A stretch of 64,000 nucleotides of DNA from Melioribacteraceae bacterium (GTDB taxonomy: Bacteria; Bacteroidota; Ignavibacteria; Ignavibacteriales; Melioribacteraceae). Position numbers and translations under genes: made by a program. The stretch is taken from assembly GCA_024103215.1 (NCBI GenBank), contig JAGFIY010000042.1, positions 38,382-102,381 on the forward strand, in the 5' to 3' direction. The notes beneath the pieces are model-generated. The model was given only the letters and a program-made list of their open reading frames with translations, was not told the DNA's origin and ran no database searches. How positions within the stretch are numbered: position 1 is the first letter of the stretch; every line of letters starts with the position of its first letter. Shown here one piece after another: positions 8,889 to 17,361 of the stretch.

Positions 8889-9865
8889 TGCTGCTTCTTT
8901 GTAATTATTATGTAACATATAGATGTAATGCGTTCTGTGAATTCTGTCATTTTGCGGATCATTCGCAATTCAAAGAAACGGAGTTTGCAAAATTGGATGA
9001 CTTTAAACGAAACGTTTTAGAACTTAATAAACTTGGTGTTAAGTTTATTGATCTAACCGGCGGAGAACCTCTTCTACATAGAGAAATACATCTGATGGCA
9101 GAATTTGCTCATAAATTAAAAATGCAGACGAGCATAACTACCAACACACTTCTCTATCCGAAGTTTGCCGAAAAACTTGCCGGTAAAGTGAACCTACTTC
9201 ACTTTTCACTCGATTCACCTTATAAAGAAGTACATGACAGGATAAGAAAAGTTAAATGCTACGATCGCGTGTTTGATAGTATTGAGATTGCAAAATCTAT
9301 CGGTGAATATCCGGATATTTTGTTTACGGTTACAGATGAAACTTACAAAGATCTTCCCAAAATGTATGAAATTGCTTTGAGAGAAGATTTGGTGCTTATA
9401 GTGAATCCCGTTTTTTCTTATTTCGGAAATCCGGGTTTGTCGGAGGAAGCTTTAGATTACATAGAAGAATTTATTGATGGTAAATCCAATGTGTATATGA
9501 ACAATGCATTTATCAAATTGCGAAGGGATGGAGGAAATCATGTTGATAAACCGCTGTGCAAAGCAGTGACCAGAGTGATTGTAATTTCTCCGCATAATGA
9601 AATAGTTCTTCCGTGTTATCATTTCAGAAATAAAAATATTAAAATTACGAGTTCAATTTCTGAGATTAGAAAAAGCGAAGAATATAAGTACTACGAAAAG
9701 ATGGAAGGAAAATTTGAGTTTTGTGAAGGATGTACGGTTAATTGTTATTTTGAACCTTCCTTTGCGTTTCCTACAAATAATTATGCTCTTGCCAGCATTC
9801 CTTCAAAACTGAAGTACAGTTATAACAAATTGATTAAACAAAAATTTCTATCGACAAAAAAATGA
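8888..9865 (+). CDS. Radical SAM enzyme with SPASM-like C-terminus
   Basis: This 325-residue protein carries the radical SAM cluster motif C13-NAF-C17-EF-C20, the DLTGGEPLLH glycine motif, and a TIM-barrel pattern including LHFSLDSP. The C-terminal part has a second set of cysteines (LCKAVTR, LPCYHF, FCEGCTVNCYF), resembling the auxiliary-cluster SPASM/twitch region of MoaA/PqqE-like enzymes. ATG 8888 lies in a TAATG overlap with the preceding GT2. The in-frame TTG at 8867 would add only seven residues and increase the overlap, so I prefer 8888. Substrate is unknown. Position in a glycosyltransferase/deacetylase cluster suggests a sugar, lipid or small ribosomal-peptide modification, but nothing in the sequence decides this. 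Confidence 0.85.
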   Translation: MLLLCNYYVTYRCNAFCEFCHFADHSQFKETEFAKLDDFKRNVLELNKLGVKFIDLTGGEPLLHREIHLMAEFAHKLKMQTSITTNTLLYPKFAEKLAGKVNLLHFSLDSPYKEVHDRIRKVKCYDRVFDSIEIAKSIGEYPDILFTVTDETYKDLPKMYEIALREDLVLIVNPVFSYFGNPGLSEEALDYIEEFIDGKSNVYMNNAFIKLRRDGGNHVDKPLCKAVTRVIVISPHNEIVLPCYHFRNKNIKITSSISEIRKSEEYKYYEKMEGKFEFCEGCTVNCYFEPSFAFPTNNYALASIPSKLKYSYNKLIKQKFLSTKK

Positions 9866-9875
9866 TTTTATTCCT

Positions 9876-10709
9876 ATGCTGAAAAAATACCACATAATAT
9901 TTTGTTTTATACTTTTTACGGGAGTTATATTTGCGCAAACTAAAACAAGTTTCTTCCCGGATGATTTATTGATTCAACCTTTTACGGCTAATCAGCTCGA
10001 ACCAAAGCTGGGATTTCTATTTCAAACCGGCGCAAATGAATTACGGTTGGATATTGGCAATTCAATCGATATTCTTAGAAAAGAATTTGAAGGAGATCTT
10101 ATTATTTCATTCGGCGCTGATTTATTTACCTACACTTTTTTGCGAGGCGAATCTAATTTTCATTTTCCCGTCGATGCAGTCGATTATCTTTTTGGATTAA
10201 ATTTTGGTTTGTTGAAATCAAATGAAAGTTATGAATTAGGATTTCGTTTTAGACTAAGTCATATTAGTGCTCATTTTGTTGACGGACATTTCGACGGTAC
10301 ATCCGGAACGTGGAAAGATGGACTAAATCCGAGAGTTTACAGTCGTGAATTCATCGAACTGATTCCATTTTATAAAACCGGTGACTTGAGAGTTTATGCC
10401 GGCTTCACTTACTTATTTCATGTTGATCCTTTTGATATTAAGAAAGACAATTATAAACTGGGCTTTGATTACTTTTTCGATCAATCATTTACTAATTTAT
10501 TTATTCCTTTTGCTGCTTATGATTTAACGATAATTCACCTCAATAAATACACGGCAAATCATTCAGTAAGTGCCGGTATCAAATTCGGGAAAAAAGAGGG
10601 GAAAGGTTTCAGTGTCTATTTTAATTACTATGCAGGCAAAAGTATTCACGGAGAATACTTCGACCGTACTGTTAACTACTCTGCAATTGGTTTAAATCTG
10701 GATTTATAG
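9876..10709 (+). CDS. DUF1207-like outer-membrane beta-barrel protein (paralogue of 4112-4978)
   Basis: This 277-residue exported protein has the signal sequence KKYHIIFCFILFTGVIFAQ and the shared layout of the protein at 4112: an N-terminal FxPDxL segment, a xDIGNSIDI strand, then SAHFVDGHFD, a trypto/gly-rich loop and VYSREFIELIPF. The remaining sequence alternates hydrophobic strands and ends in a barrel-like terminal strand. Together the two genes bracket the cluster at 5069-9865, suggesting they serve the same product, for instance as outer-membrane ports or receptors for the glycan (inference). The family name DUF1207 is a recognition by motif only. It begins 10 bases after the radical SAM stop, so it is probably in the same operon. 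Confidence 0.6.
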   Translation: MLKKYHIIFCFILFTGVIFAQTKTSFFPDDLLIQPFTANQLEPKLGFLFQTGANELRLDIGNSIDILRKEFEGDLIISFGADLFTYTFLRGESNFHFPVDAVDYLFGLNFGLLKSNESYELGFRFRLSHISAHFVDGHFDGTSGTWKDGLNPRVYSREFIELIPFYKTGDLRVYAGFTYLFHVDPFDIKKDNYKLGFDYFFDQSFTNLFIPFAAYDLTIIHLNKYTANHSVSAGIKFGKKEGKGFSVYFNYYAGKSIHGEYFDRTVNYSAIGLNLDL

Positions 10710-10710
10710 A

Positions 10711-11712
10711 ATGAATCAAAATTTTTCTGAATCTGACATAAAATTTTTTCAGCGATCAACTGTAAAATCACACTCAACTCTTGTTCATATTGCGCTATTT
10801 GTAATTACGTTTATAACAACTGTAATCGCTGGTTTAGAATGGACTTCTGGAACAATGGGTCCATACGAATTTAATGATCTTGCTCAAGGCTTGCCCTACG
10901 CAATTTCAGCATTGTTTTTTTTAACTGCACACGAGTTCGGACATTATTTTGCGGCAAAGGCACATAAAGTGAAGACAACGCTGCCGTATTATATCCCGTT
11001 TCCACCAATACCCGGATTTTTTAATTTCGGAACTATGGGAGCTGTGATAAGAATTAAATCACCAATACCAAACAACAAAGCAATGTTCGATATTGGTGTA
11101 GCCGGCCCGATTGCCGGATTTATCGCGTGTATAATTATTCTTGTTATTGGATTTACAAATCTTCCGGGGCCCGAATATCTAGAAAAAATTCATCCGGGGT
11201 ATTTTTCGCCGGATTATCAAAGTGCAGGACTGTACTTTGCCTTCGGTGATACGATTCTGTTCTCAATATTAAGAGAAATATTCTCGCAACCGGGTGTTTT
11301 TATACCGCCGATGAGTGAAATATATCATTACCCTTTTTTGTGTGTAGGTTGGTTCGGATTGTTCGTAACTGCAATGAATATGCTTCCAATCGGGCAGTTG
11401 GATGGAGGTCACATAGTCTACAGTATGTTTGGATTAAAAAAGCACGAGGCTGTTGCGAGTATCTCGATGATAACGATTGGAACTCTGGGATTTATGGGTT
11501 TAGCATCTATTTTACTTAATGCTGAAACTCCAATCGGATGGAGCGGGTGGTTGTTTTGGGCTTTTATTTTGTATTTCGTAATAAAAGTCAAACATCCACC
11601 GGTTTATGAGTTTAGTCCATTATCGAAAACAAGAATCATTCTTGGATGGATTAGTATCTTAATTTTGTTTCTTTCATTTTCGCCTTCACCGTTTACTTTA
11701 TCGATGGTGTAA
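10711..11712 (+). CDS. Site-2 protease family metalloprotease (M50)
   Basis: This 333-residue multi-pass protein carries the zinc-binding H74-EFG-H78 (family HExxH) inside a membrane segment and the third ligand region NMLPIGQLDGGH near residues 225-236. It contains another GPIAGF motif near residue 127, typical of group III M50 proteases (FtsH/EGY-like, no PDZ domain). Such enzymes cleave transmembrane substrates within the bilayer. No PDZ insertion is seen between the motifs, distinguishing it from RseP. The gene begins one base after the stop of the DUF1207-like gene, so cotranscription is likely, although its job in the preceding cluster is not evident. A 241-base gap without a gene follows. 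Confidence 0.88.
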   Translation: MNQNFSESDIKFFQRSTVKSHSTLVHIALFVITFITTVIAGLEWTSGTMGPYEFNDLAQGLPYAISALFFLTAHEFGHYFAAKAHKVKTTLPYYIPFPPIPGFFNFGTMGAVIRIKSPIPNNKAMFDIGVAGPIAGFIACIIILVIGFTNLPGPEYLEKIHPGYFSPDYQSAGLYFAFGDTILFSILREIFSQPGVFIPPMSEIYHYPFLCVGWFGLFVTAMNMLPIGQLDGGHIVYSMFGLKKHEAVASISMITIGTLGFMGLASILLNAETPIGWSGWLFWAFILYFVIKVKHPPVYEFSPLSKTRIILGWISILILFLSFSPSPFTLSMV

Positions 11713-11823
11713 AATGATCCGAATTTAATGCCTTGACATTAACTATATTACTTAACTAAATTCGTTTGTCAAATTTGAGGGAATTATCGAATAATCTTTA
11801 CTTTTTTCTAATTTATTTACGAG

Positions 11824-11853
11824 TTGATGCAGAATAATTTCCTTATATTTTTG
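11824..11853 (+). promoter_or_regulatory. Candidate Bacteroidota-type promoter
   Basis: TTG at 11824-11826, a 19-base spacer and TATTTTTG at 11846-11853 match the TTG/TAnnTTTG promoter pattern of Bacteroidota. It would start transcription about 90 bases upstream of the lipoprotein gene. A sigma-70-like TTGACA at 11733-11738 with TAAATT at 11757-11762 is an alternative. Read by eye only. Confidence 0.4.
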
Positions 11854-11953
11854 ACTAAAGATCAAAGGAATTCCAAATCATTAGTTTTGGCATACCGGAT
11901 AATTTCCTATAACGCAAAAAGCAAATTCAATTTTAATTCGAAGCAGATCGATT

Positions 11954-12775
11954 ATGAAAAGAATTATTGAGATAATTACATATTTTCTGTTTGTAAGTTT
12001 GTTTTTACTAGGATGTGATAATATTTCGGATAACCTAGTTGATAGTAATTATCCTGATTACGAAATTCTAGAAATTAATGCTCCGGAATTTTTCAATTAT
12101 TCCGATAATGATTCAATCTTTTCTCACTCTGTAGTCATTTCGAACTCACATGTAGTTTCATCAATAAAATTTTCTCTTATCTCACACCTAATGGATGCAT
12201 ACTTAATCCAGAACGGAGATATGAATTTGACTGATAGGACTGTTGATAATGCAACTTATTCAGCCGAGTTTGTAATGATGTACGATCTTCCCTCAGGATT
12301 ATATGAAATTATGTACTTTGTAGAAGATAATATCAACGTGGAACCTGAAAACAGCAAAAAAGCTGCGTCACATACATTTATTTATTATAACGGAATCGGT
12401 AATCAACCGCCCGTAATTTCTAACCTTTCAATGAGATACGTTGACGAACCGATATCAACTTTGCGTGATACGGTTGATAGAAATGAAGATGTTATTTGGT
12501 CTATTTTTGTTAACGACCCTAATAGTATCGTGGATGTTAACAAAGTTTCATTTGAAATGTACCGGCCCGATAATTCATTTTTAGGCGAGTTCGATATGTA
12601 TGATAACGGAGATTTTGAGGGCGCAGGAGATCAAACCGCCGGGGACCAAACTTATTCATTGAAAAATTCATTCAGTTCAACCGCTCAAACAGGCTTATGG
12701 CAGATGAAATTTAAGGCTGTTGATCGGGAAGGCGAGCAAAGCAATATTATCAATTTCGGATTTTATGTTAAATGA
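11954..12775 (+). CDS. Hypothetical outer-envelope lipoprotein
   Basis: This 273-residue protein begins with a hydrophobic signal and a lipobox FLLGC with the lipidated cysteine at residue 21, so it is an exported lipoprotein. The mature part is beta-rich and low in cysteine. It includes QPPVISNLS near residue 155 and a repeated DNGDFEGAGDQTAGDQTYS stretch, resembling Ig-like or cadherin-like domains in surface proteins (weak inference). I do not recognise the family. It heads an operon: its stop overlaps the start of the Asp-box protein as ATGA at 12772, and two PorV-like genes follow. It is probably a surface partner of that exported protein. Confidence 0.75.
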   Translation: MKRIIEIITYFLFVSLFLLGCDNISDNLVDSNYPDYEILEINAPEFFNYSDNDSIFSHSVVISNSHVVSSIKFSLISHLMDAYLIQNGDMNLTDRTVDNATYSAEFVMMYDLPSGLYEIMYFVEDNINVEPENSKKAASHTFIYYNGIGNQPPVISNLSMRYVDEPISTLRDTVDRNEDVIWSIFVNDPNSIVDVNKVSFEMYRPDNSFLGEFDMYDNGDFEGAGDQTAGDQTYSLKNSFSSTAQTGLWQMKFKAVDREGEQSNIINFGFYVK

Positions 12776-14355
12776 AAAAAATACTTTTTCTAATATTACT
12801 GTTTTCTACTATCGTTCTTTCTCAAAATTTTCCTCTTACTTATAAACTTGATGAGAATGAATTCTCAAAAGAATCTGCCGAGACTCCAAAAAGTAATTCC
12901 ATAACTGACATAATTTTTGTGGGGGATACTGTTTGGATAGGCACCTCACGCGGTATAAGCCGAAGCACCGATTTGGGAGAAAGTTGGACTAACTTCTACG
13001 AAACTCCGGATTTCGGAACCGACGGTATCGCAGCAATCGGATATTCGGAAGGAATTTTTTGGGCTTCTACCGCAAGGTATGAAGATTTATCCACCGGACG
13101 CGAACAAGTAGGAACCGGATTAAAGTATACCACTGACGGAGGAACGACTTGGAACACGGTGCCTCAGCCTGTTGATGATCCCGGTGATTCGTTGATAACT
13201 TATGGAATAAATACAATCAGAGCGTTACCAATTACTGTTACTCCCCAAAACGTTACTTTCGATATTTCATTTACACCCGGCACGGTATGGATTGCTTCAT
13301 GGTCGAGTGGTATTCGTAAATCAACAAATCTTGGTGAAACGTGGGAAAGAGTTGTTCTACCACCCGATTATTTGGACTCGATAAAACCAACTGATACACT
13401 GAATTTTTCGCTTCAGGTGCAACCCGGAGAATTTGGTCCGGAAAGTTATTTAAATCACTTGGGTTTTTCGGTCTTGGGAGTAGATGAAAATATTATCTAT
13501 GCCGGAACGGCAGGAGGAATCAATAAATCCACAGACGGAGGAATTAGCTGGACAAAATTCAATCATCAGAATCAATCAAAGCCAATTAGTGGAAATTGGG
13601 TGATTGGGCTCGCCAACAATCAGTTTGACAATTCGGTTTGGGCAGTGACGAGAAAGGCTGATGATTTAAACGAGTTTACAGGAATAAGTGCATCATTTAA
13701 CGAAGGCGAAACTTGGACTACATATTTAAGCGGAGAATCTGCAAATAATATTGGGTTCAGATATTATAAAACCAATGGGGCATTAACTAAAGCAGATGTA
13801 CTAGTTTCAACAACTTCCGGAGTATTTAGATCGAAAAATAATTATTCATCATGGATATTGCCGATGCGAGTCAGTGATTCTGAGACGGGAGTTTACATTA
13901 ATACCGACAATTTTTATTCAGCAGACGCAGAAAATATCAACGATAACCAAACGTATGTTTTCCTCGGTTCCGCTGGTGGACTTGCAAGATTAAAAGAAAC
14001 GGGGAATGATTTTTGGTTCGGAGATTGGAAAGTTTATTTGGCATCCGAAGAATTGAAAGATGAAAGCGAGACTTATGCATTTCCCAATCCTTTCTCTCCA
14101 GATCATGAAACGGTTAGAATTAAGTATAAGTTTAATGATTCGTCAAATCAAGTTACTTTAAGAATATTTGATTTCGGGATGAACCTAGTGCGAACTGTAA
14201 TTCAGAATGCCGATAGATTTTCAAACAGAGATAATTTTGAGTTTTGGGATGGTAGAGATGAACAGAAAAATGTTGTTCCTAACGGAGTATATTTTTATAG
14301 AATTGATGTAGGCGGCAACGAACCGCTTTTCGGAAAAATTTTAGTGATGAGATAA
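12772..14355 (+). CDS. Exported Asp-box propeller protein with FlgD-like C-terminal sorting domain
   Basis: This 527-residue secreted protein has a signal peptide (KKILFLILLFSTIVLSQ). It contains at least five Asp-box/BNR-type repeats, STDLGESW, TTDGGTTW, STNLGETW, STDGGISW and NEGETW, each preceded by a VWIG/IIYAG strand, as in sortilin or glucosidase-like beta-propellers. The final 85 residues, starting FPNPFSPDHE and ending NGVYFYRIDVGG, form the FlgD-Ig-like / type IX secretion C-terminal sorting domain. Two PorV/PorQ-type barrels lie immediately downstream, so secretion to the cell surface by a T9SS-like route is likely. What it binds is unknown; no catalytic residues can be assigned. 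Confidence 0.82.
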   Translation: MKKILFLILLFSTIVLSQNFPLTYKLDENEFSKESAETPKSNSITDIIFVGDTVWIGTSRGISRSTDLGESWTNFYETPDFGTDGIAAIGYSEGIFWASTARYEDLSTGREQVGTGLKYTTDGGTTWNTVPQPVDDPGDSLITYGINTIRALPITVTPQNVTFDISFTPGTVWIASWSSGIRKSTNLGETWERVVLPPDYLDSIKPTDTLNFSLQVQPGEFGPESYLNHLGFSVLGVDENIIYAGTAGGINKSTDGGISWTKFNHQNQSKPISGNWVIGLANNQFDNSVWAVTRKADDLNEFTGISASFNEGETWTTYLSGESANNIGFRYYKTNGALTKADVLVSTTSGVFRSKNNYSSWILPMRVSDSETGVYINTDNFYSADAENINDNQTYVFLGSAGGLARLKETGNDFWFGDWKVYLASEELKDESETYAFPNPFSPDHETVRIKYKFNDSSNQVTLRIFDFGMNLVRTVIQNADRFSNRDNFEFWDGRDEQKNVVPNGVYFYRIDVGGNEPLFGKILVMR

Positions 14356-15357
14356 ATGAAAAAAATTGTATTCATAAAATTTTCTTTTTTGTTGCTTCTT
14401 TCATCAGTTATCTTGAACGCACAACCTGAATTTTCGCAGATTGCCGGTAAGGCGGGTGCATTCAGCCGCATGGGTTTTGGAGCAAGAGGTATTGGGATGG
14501 GGAACGCTCTCTCTTCCGTTAGAACGGGTAATCTCTCAGCCTACTACAATCCGGCATTAAGTGTTTTTCAAGAAGGGAATAATTTTCAAACCGGTTATTC
14601 TTTTCTTTCTTTGGATCGTTCATTAAATTTTTTGAACTTCACAAAACGGTTCGAGTTCGGTAAAAAGAATGAAAATTCAAAACCGGCTTCGGTTGCCGGA
14701 ATGAGTGCAGGTATTATGAACTCCGGAGTTAGCGACATCGATGGGAGAGATAATCAAGGAATTCATACCGAATATTTATCTACTTCGGAAAATCAATTTT
14801 ATCTTGCTGTTGCAAACAGATTTTCGGAAAAGTTAGCCTTGGGCTTAAATATTAAATTTTATTACTACAAACTGTATGAAGAAATAACAAGCACAGCAAT
14901 TGGTTTTGACTTGGGTGTAGTCTATTCTTACAATTCAAACCTTGCCTTTTCTTTTGTGTTAACAGACATAAATTCCAAATATAAATGGGATACAACTCCT
15001 GTTTACGAACAAGCCGGAACCAACTCAACCGACACATTTCCGCTTTTAAGAAAAATTGGGGCATCGTATTATTTTGATGATGTTAAACTTTTAACTGCAC
15101 TCGAATATGAAAATAGTAATGCAGGTACAAATTATCTAAGAGGCGGAATTGAATACGAAGTTTTTGAAAATCTATTTATTCGAAGCGGATTCGATAAACT
15201 CGATTTTAGTAATTTTGATGTTCCTGCTATTCCTTCGTTCGGATTTTCTTATTTTTACACTTCAAGTTCGGTAATAATTGGTGCTGAGTATGCTTTTGCT
15301 ATTGAACCGTATTCATCGTCAGACAGACATATTATTGGACTGAATTTTAATTTCTAA
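14356..15357 (+). CDS. PorV/PorQ-family outer-membrane barrel (UPF0164-like), copy 1
   Basis: This 333-residue exported barrel has a signal peptide ending near NAQPEFSQ. The mature N-terminus AGAFSRMGFGARGIGMG, then the AYYNPAL motif, is the signature of PorV/PorQ/UPF0164 proteins. PorV-type proteins shuttle or process T9SS cargo at the outer membrane. The gene starts directly after the stop of the Asp-box protein, whose C-terminal sorting domain is the expected kind of client. Strand-rich sequence continues to the end (HIIGLNFNF), with a terminal phenylalanine as in barrels. Whether it is a true PorV or a paralogue cannot be told by eye. Confidence 0.8.
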   Translation: MKKIVFIKFSFLLLLSSVILNAQPEFSQIAGKAGAFSRMGFGARGIGMGNALSSVRTGNLSAYYNPALSVFQEGNNFQTGYSFLSLDRSLNFLNFTKRFEFGKKNENSKPASVAGMSAGIMNSGVSDIDGRDNQGIHTEYLSTSENQFYLAVANRFSEKLALGLNIKFYYYKLYEEITSTAIGFDLGVVYSYNSNLAFSFVLTDINSKYKWDTTPVYEQAGTNSTDTFPLLRKIGASYYFDDVKLLTALEYENSNAGTNYLRGGIEYEVFENLFIRSGFDKLDFSNFDVPAIPSFGFSYFYTSSSVIIGAEYAFAIEPYSSSDRHIIGLNFNF

Positions 15358-15372
15358 ACTGCACGGCGAAAA

Positions 15373-16272
15373 ATGAAAATGAAAAGAATAATATTTCTCC
15401 TGTTATTAAGTTTTAACTATATATTTCCACAGGCTGGTGACACAGGTCTCGCTTTTCTCAAAATTGGTTTCGGTGCGCGGAATATGGCAATGGGTGATTT
15501 GGGAGTAGTGCTTGCAAGTGATGTAGGTTCAGGTTTTTATAATCCGGCGCTGCTTGCGGAAAATTACAGCTCACAGATAATGCTGACCCATAACGAATGG
15601 ATGACCGACGTTCGTTCTGAATTGATAGGGGCTAGTTTCAATTTGTTTGGTTTGCAGTTTGCTGCTGGATTTAATACTACAAGCATATTTGACTTCGAAA
15701 TTCGAACAAAACCGGGCGAACCGGTTTCTACATTTAATGCTAATTATTTTTACGGTAGTCTTTCAACAGGTTTCAATATTTATCAAAAACTTTCAGCCGG
15801 GTTAACCTTTAAGTTCATTCACGAAAATTTATTAACCGATCAAGCAAGAGGAATTGCTTTTGATTTTGGACTATTTTATAGGGATGTTATAGAAAATCTA
15901 AATATAGGTGCAGCAATAAAAAACATCGGATCAATGAATGAATTACGAAATGAATCAACAGAACTTCCGATGGATGTTAGTATCGCAGCTTCTTATAACT
16001 ATTACTTCAACGAGTTGAATTCTGATCTAACGCTCGCAGCGGGTTATCAATTATTCACTCAGACATCAGATTCACACGTAAACTTCGGCGCAGAGTTTTT
16101 ATACGATGCGGTGTTTGCACTACGAACTGGTTACTTAACCGGCTACGAAACTAAGGGCCTCACTGCCGGAGCAGGAATCTTTTGGGATTCCATTAGATTT
16201 GATTATGCATTTATTCCGCTCGATTATGATTTGGGAAATTCACATATCATTTCTATTGGATATGATTTTTAA
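15373..16272 (+). CDS. PorV/PorQ-family outer-membrane barrel (UPF0164-like), copy 2
   Basis: This 299-residue protein has a signal peptide (RIIFLLLLSFNYIFPQ) and the mature start AGDTGLAFLKIGFGARNMAMG with GFYNPALL, the same PorV/PorQ signature as the gene just upstream. It is shorter and somewhat diverged from copy 1. The C-terminus ends HIISIGYDF, with a terminal aromatic typical of outer-membrane barrels. Fifteen bases separate it from copy 1 and there is no obvious terminator between them, so the four genes from 11954 form one unit. A weak four-base-pair hairpin (accc/gggt) lies 3' of the gene at 16277-16290 and is probably not a strong terminator. Confidence 0.8.
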   Translation: MKMKRIIFLLLLSFNYIFPQAGDTGLAFLKIGFGARNMAMGDLGVVLASDVGSGFYNPALLAENYSSQIMLTHNEWMTDVRSELIGASFNLFGLQFAAGFNTTSIFDFEIRTKPGEPVSTFNANYFYGSLSTGFNIYQKLSAGLTFKFIHENLLTDQARGIAFDFGLFYRDVIENLNIGAAIKNIGSMNELRNESTELPMDVSIAASYNYYFNELNSDLTLAAGYQLFTQTSDSHVNFGAEFLYDAVFALRTGYLTGYETKGLTAGAGIFWDSIRFDYAFIPLDYDLGNSHIISIGYDF

Positions 16273-16397
16273 GAAAACCCAAATACGGGTGTAATTATTG
16301 AGAATTTAATATTCAGTCACACGGATTCACGTTTTATTAAAACATCCCGAAAAATGCTTATCTTTAAAAATTACTTTTTAATCGAATACTTTTTGCA

Positions 16398-17357
16398 ATG
16401 AAAATAATTCCTTATTCAGAAGAATGGCGAGAAGAATGGGACAATTTTGTTCTCAGTTCCAATAATGGAACAATGTTCCACCTTCAAAAATTTTTTGATT
16501 ACCATCAAACCGGTAAATTTCAATTTAATCATCTTATGTTCGTAGAAAACGATAAGCTGGTTGCAGTTCTTCCAGGATCGTTAAAAGACAGAATTTTTGA
16601 ATCACCGATCGGAGCAAGTTACGGATCAATCGTGATTGGCGATTATAAATTTAAATACGTTATGGAGATTATTTCTACTCTTCTAGATTACGGAAAAGCC
16701 AACAACTACAAAGAAATTATCCTTACAGCAGCTCCGATGATTTACGAAACTTATCAGAATCAAAACCTCGAGTTTGCACTATTGTGGCAAGGATTTTCGT
16801 ACGAGCTCCATTATATTTCAAGCGCCATTAAACTTGATAAGGAAAGGGATATAATACAAAGATTCCAACCTACTGTTCGTAGAAATATCAGAAAAACAAT
16901 AAAAAACCCGGATATTAGAGTTGAGGTAAACGATCGTTACGATCAATTCTATCCTATACTTCTTGAAAATAAAGCTCGTCACAATGTAAAACCAACTCAT
17001 TCCTATGATGATTTGCTTAAACTGAAACAACTTCTTCCAAACAATTTAATGCTGTTTATGGTATATCTTAAAGATAGACCGATCGGCGGATCATTGATGT
17101 TTTATCCTAATAAGAATGTTGCCCTTTGTTTTTATAATATGCTTCTTTACGATTATGCCGATTATAAACCAATTCATCGCGTTATGTATGAGGTAGTTAA
17201 GTACTGCACAGATGCCGGGTTCGCTTATGTTGATATCGGTGTTTCGCAAGATACGAAAGCCGAAAATCCTATGACTCCAAGTATGAGCTTAATCGATTTT
17301 AAGGAAAAATTTGATGCTAAAACTATTATGAGAAACACTCTTCATATAAAATTGTAA
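16398..17357 (+). CDS. FemAB/GNAT-like acyltransferase
   Basis: This 319-residue cytoplasmic protein has the layout of FemAB-like / BioF2-like acetyltransferases (Acetyltransf_6), which fold as double GNAT domains. Visible hallmarks are the N-terminal W..F......NGTMFHLQKFFDY start, RRNIRKT near residue 158, and PIGGSLMFYPN around 230, followed by KYCTDAGFAYVDIGVSQD. Family members add amino acids to peptidoglycan precursors or acyl groups to sugars and lipids. It precedes GT4 and GT9 glycosyltransferases in the same direction with 1-5 base spacing, so an envelope polysaccharide role is likely (inference). Substrate is unknown. Confidence 0.72.
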   Translation: MKIIPYSEEWREEWDNFVLSSNNGTMFHLQKFFDYHQTGKFQFNHLMFVENDKLVAVLPGSLKDRIFESPIGASYGSIVIGDYKFKYVMEIISTLLDYGKANNYKEIILTAAPMIYETYQNQNLEFALLWQGFSYELHYISSAIKLDKERDIIQRFQPTVRRNIRKTIKNPDIRVEVNDRYDQFYPILLENKARHNVKPTHSYDDLLKLKQLLPNNLMLFMVYLKDRPIGGSLMFYPNKNVALCFYNMLLYDYADYKPIHRVMYEVVKYCTDAGFAYVDIGVSQDTKAENPMTPSMSLIDFKEKFDAKTIMRNTLHIKL

Positions 17358-17361
17358 ATTG

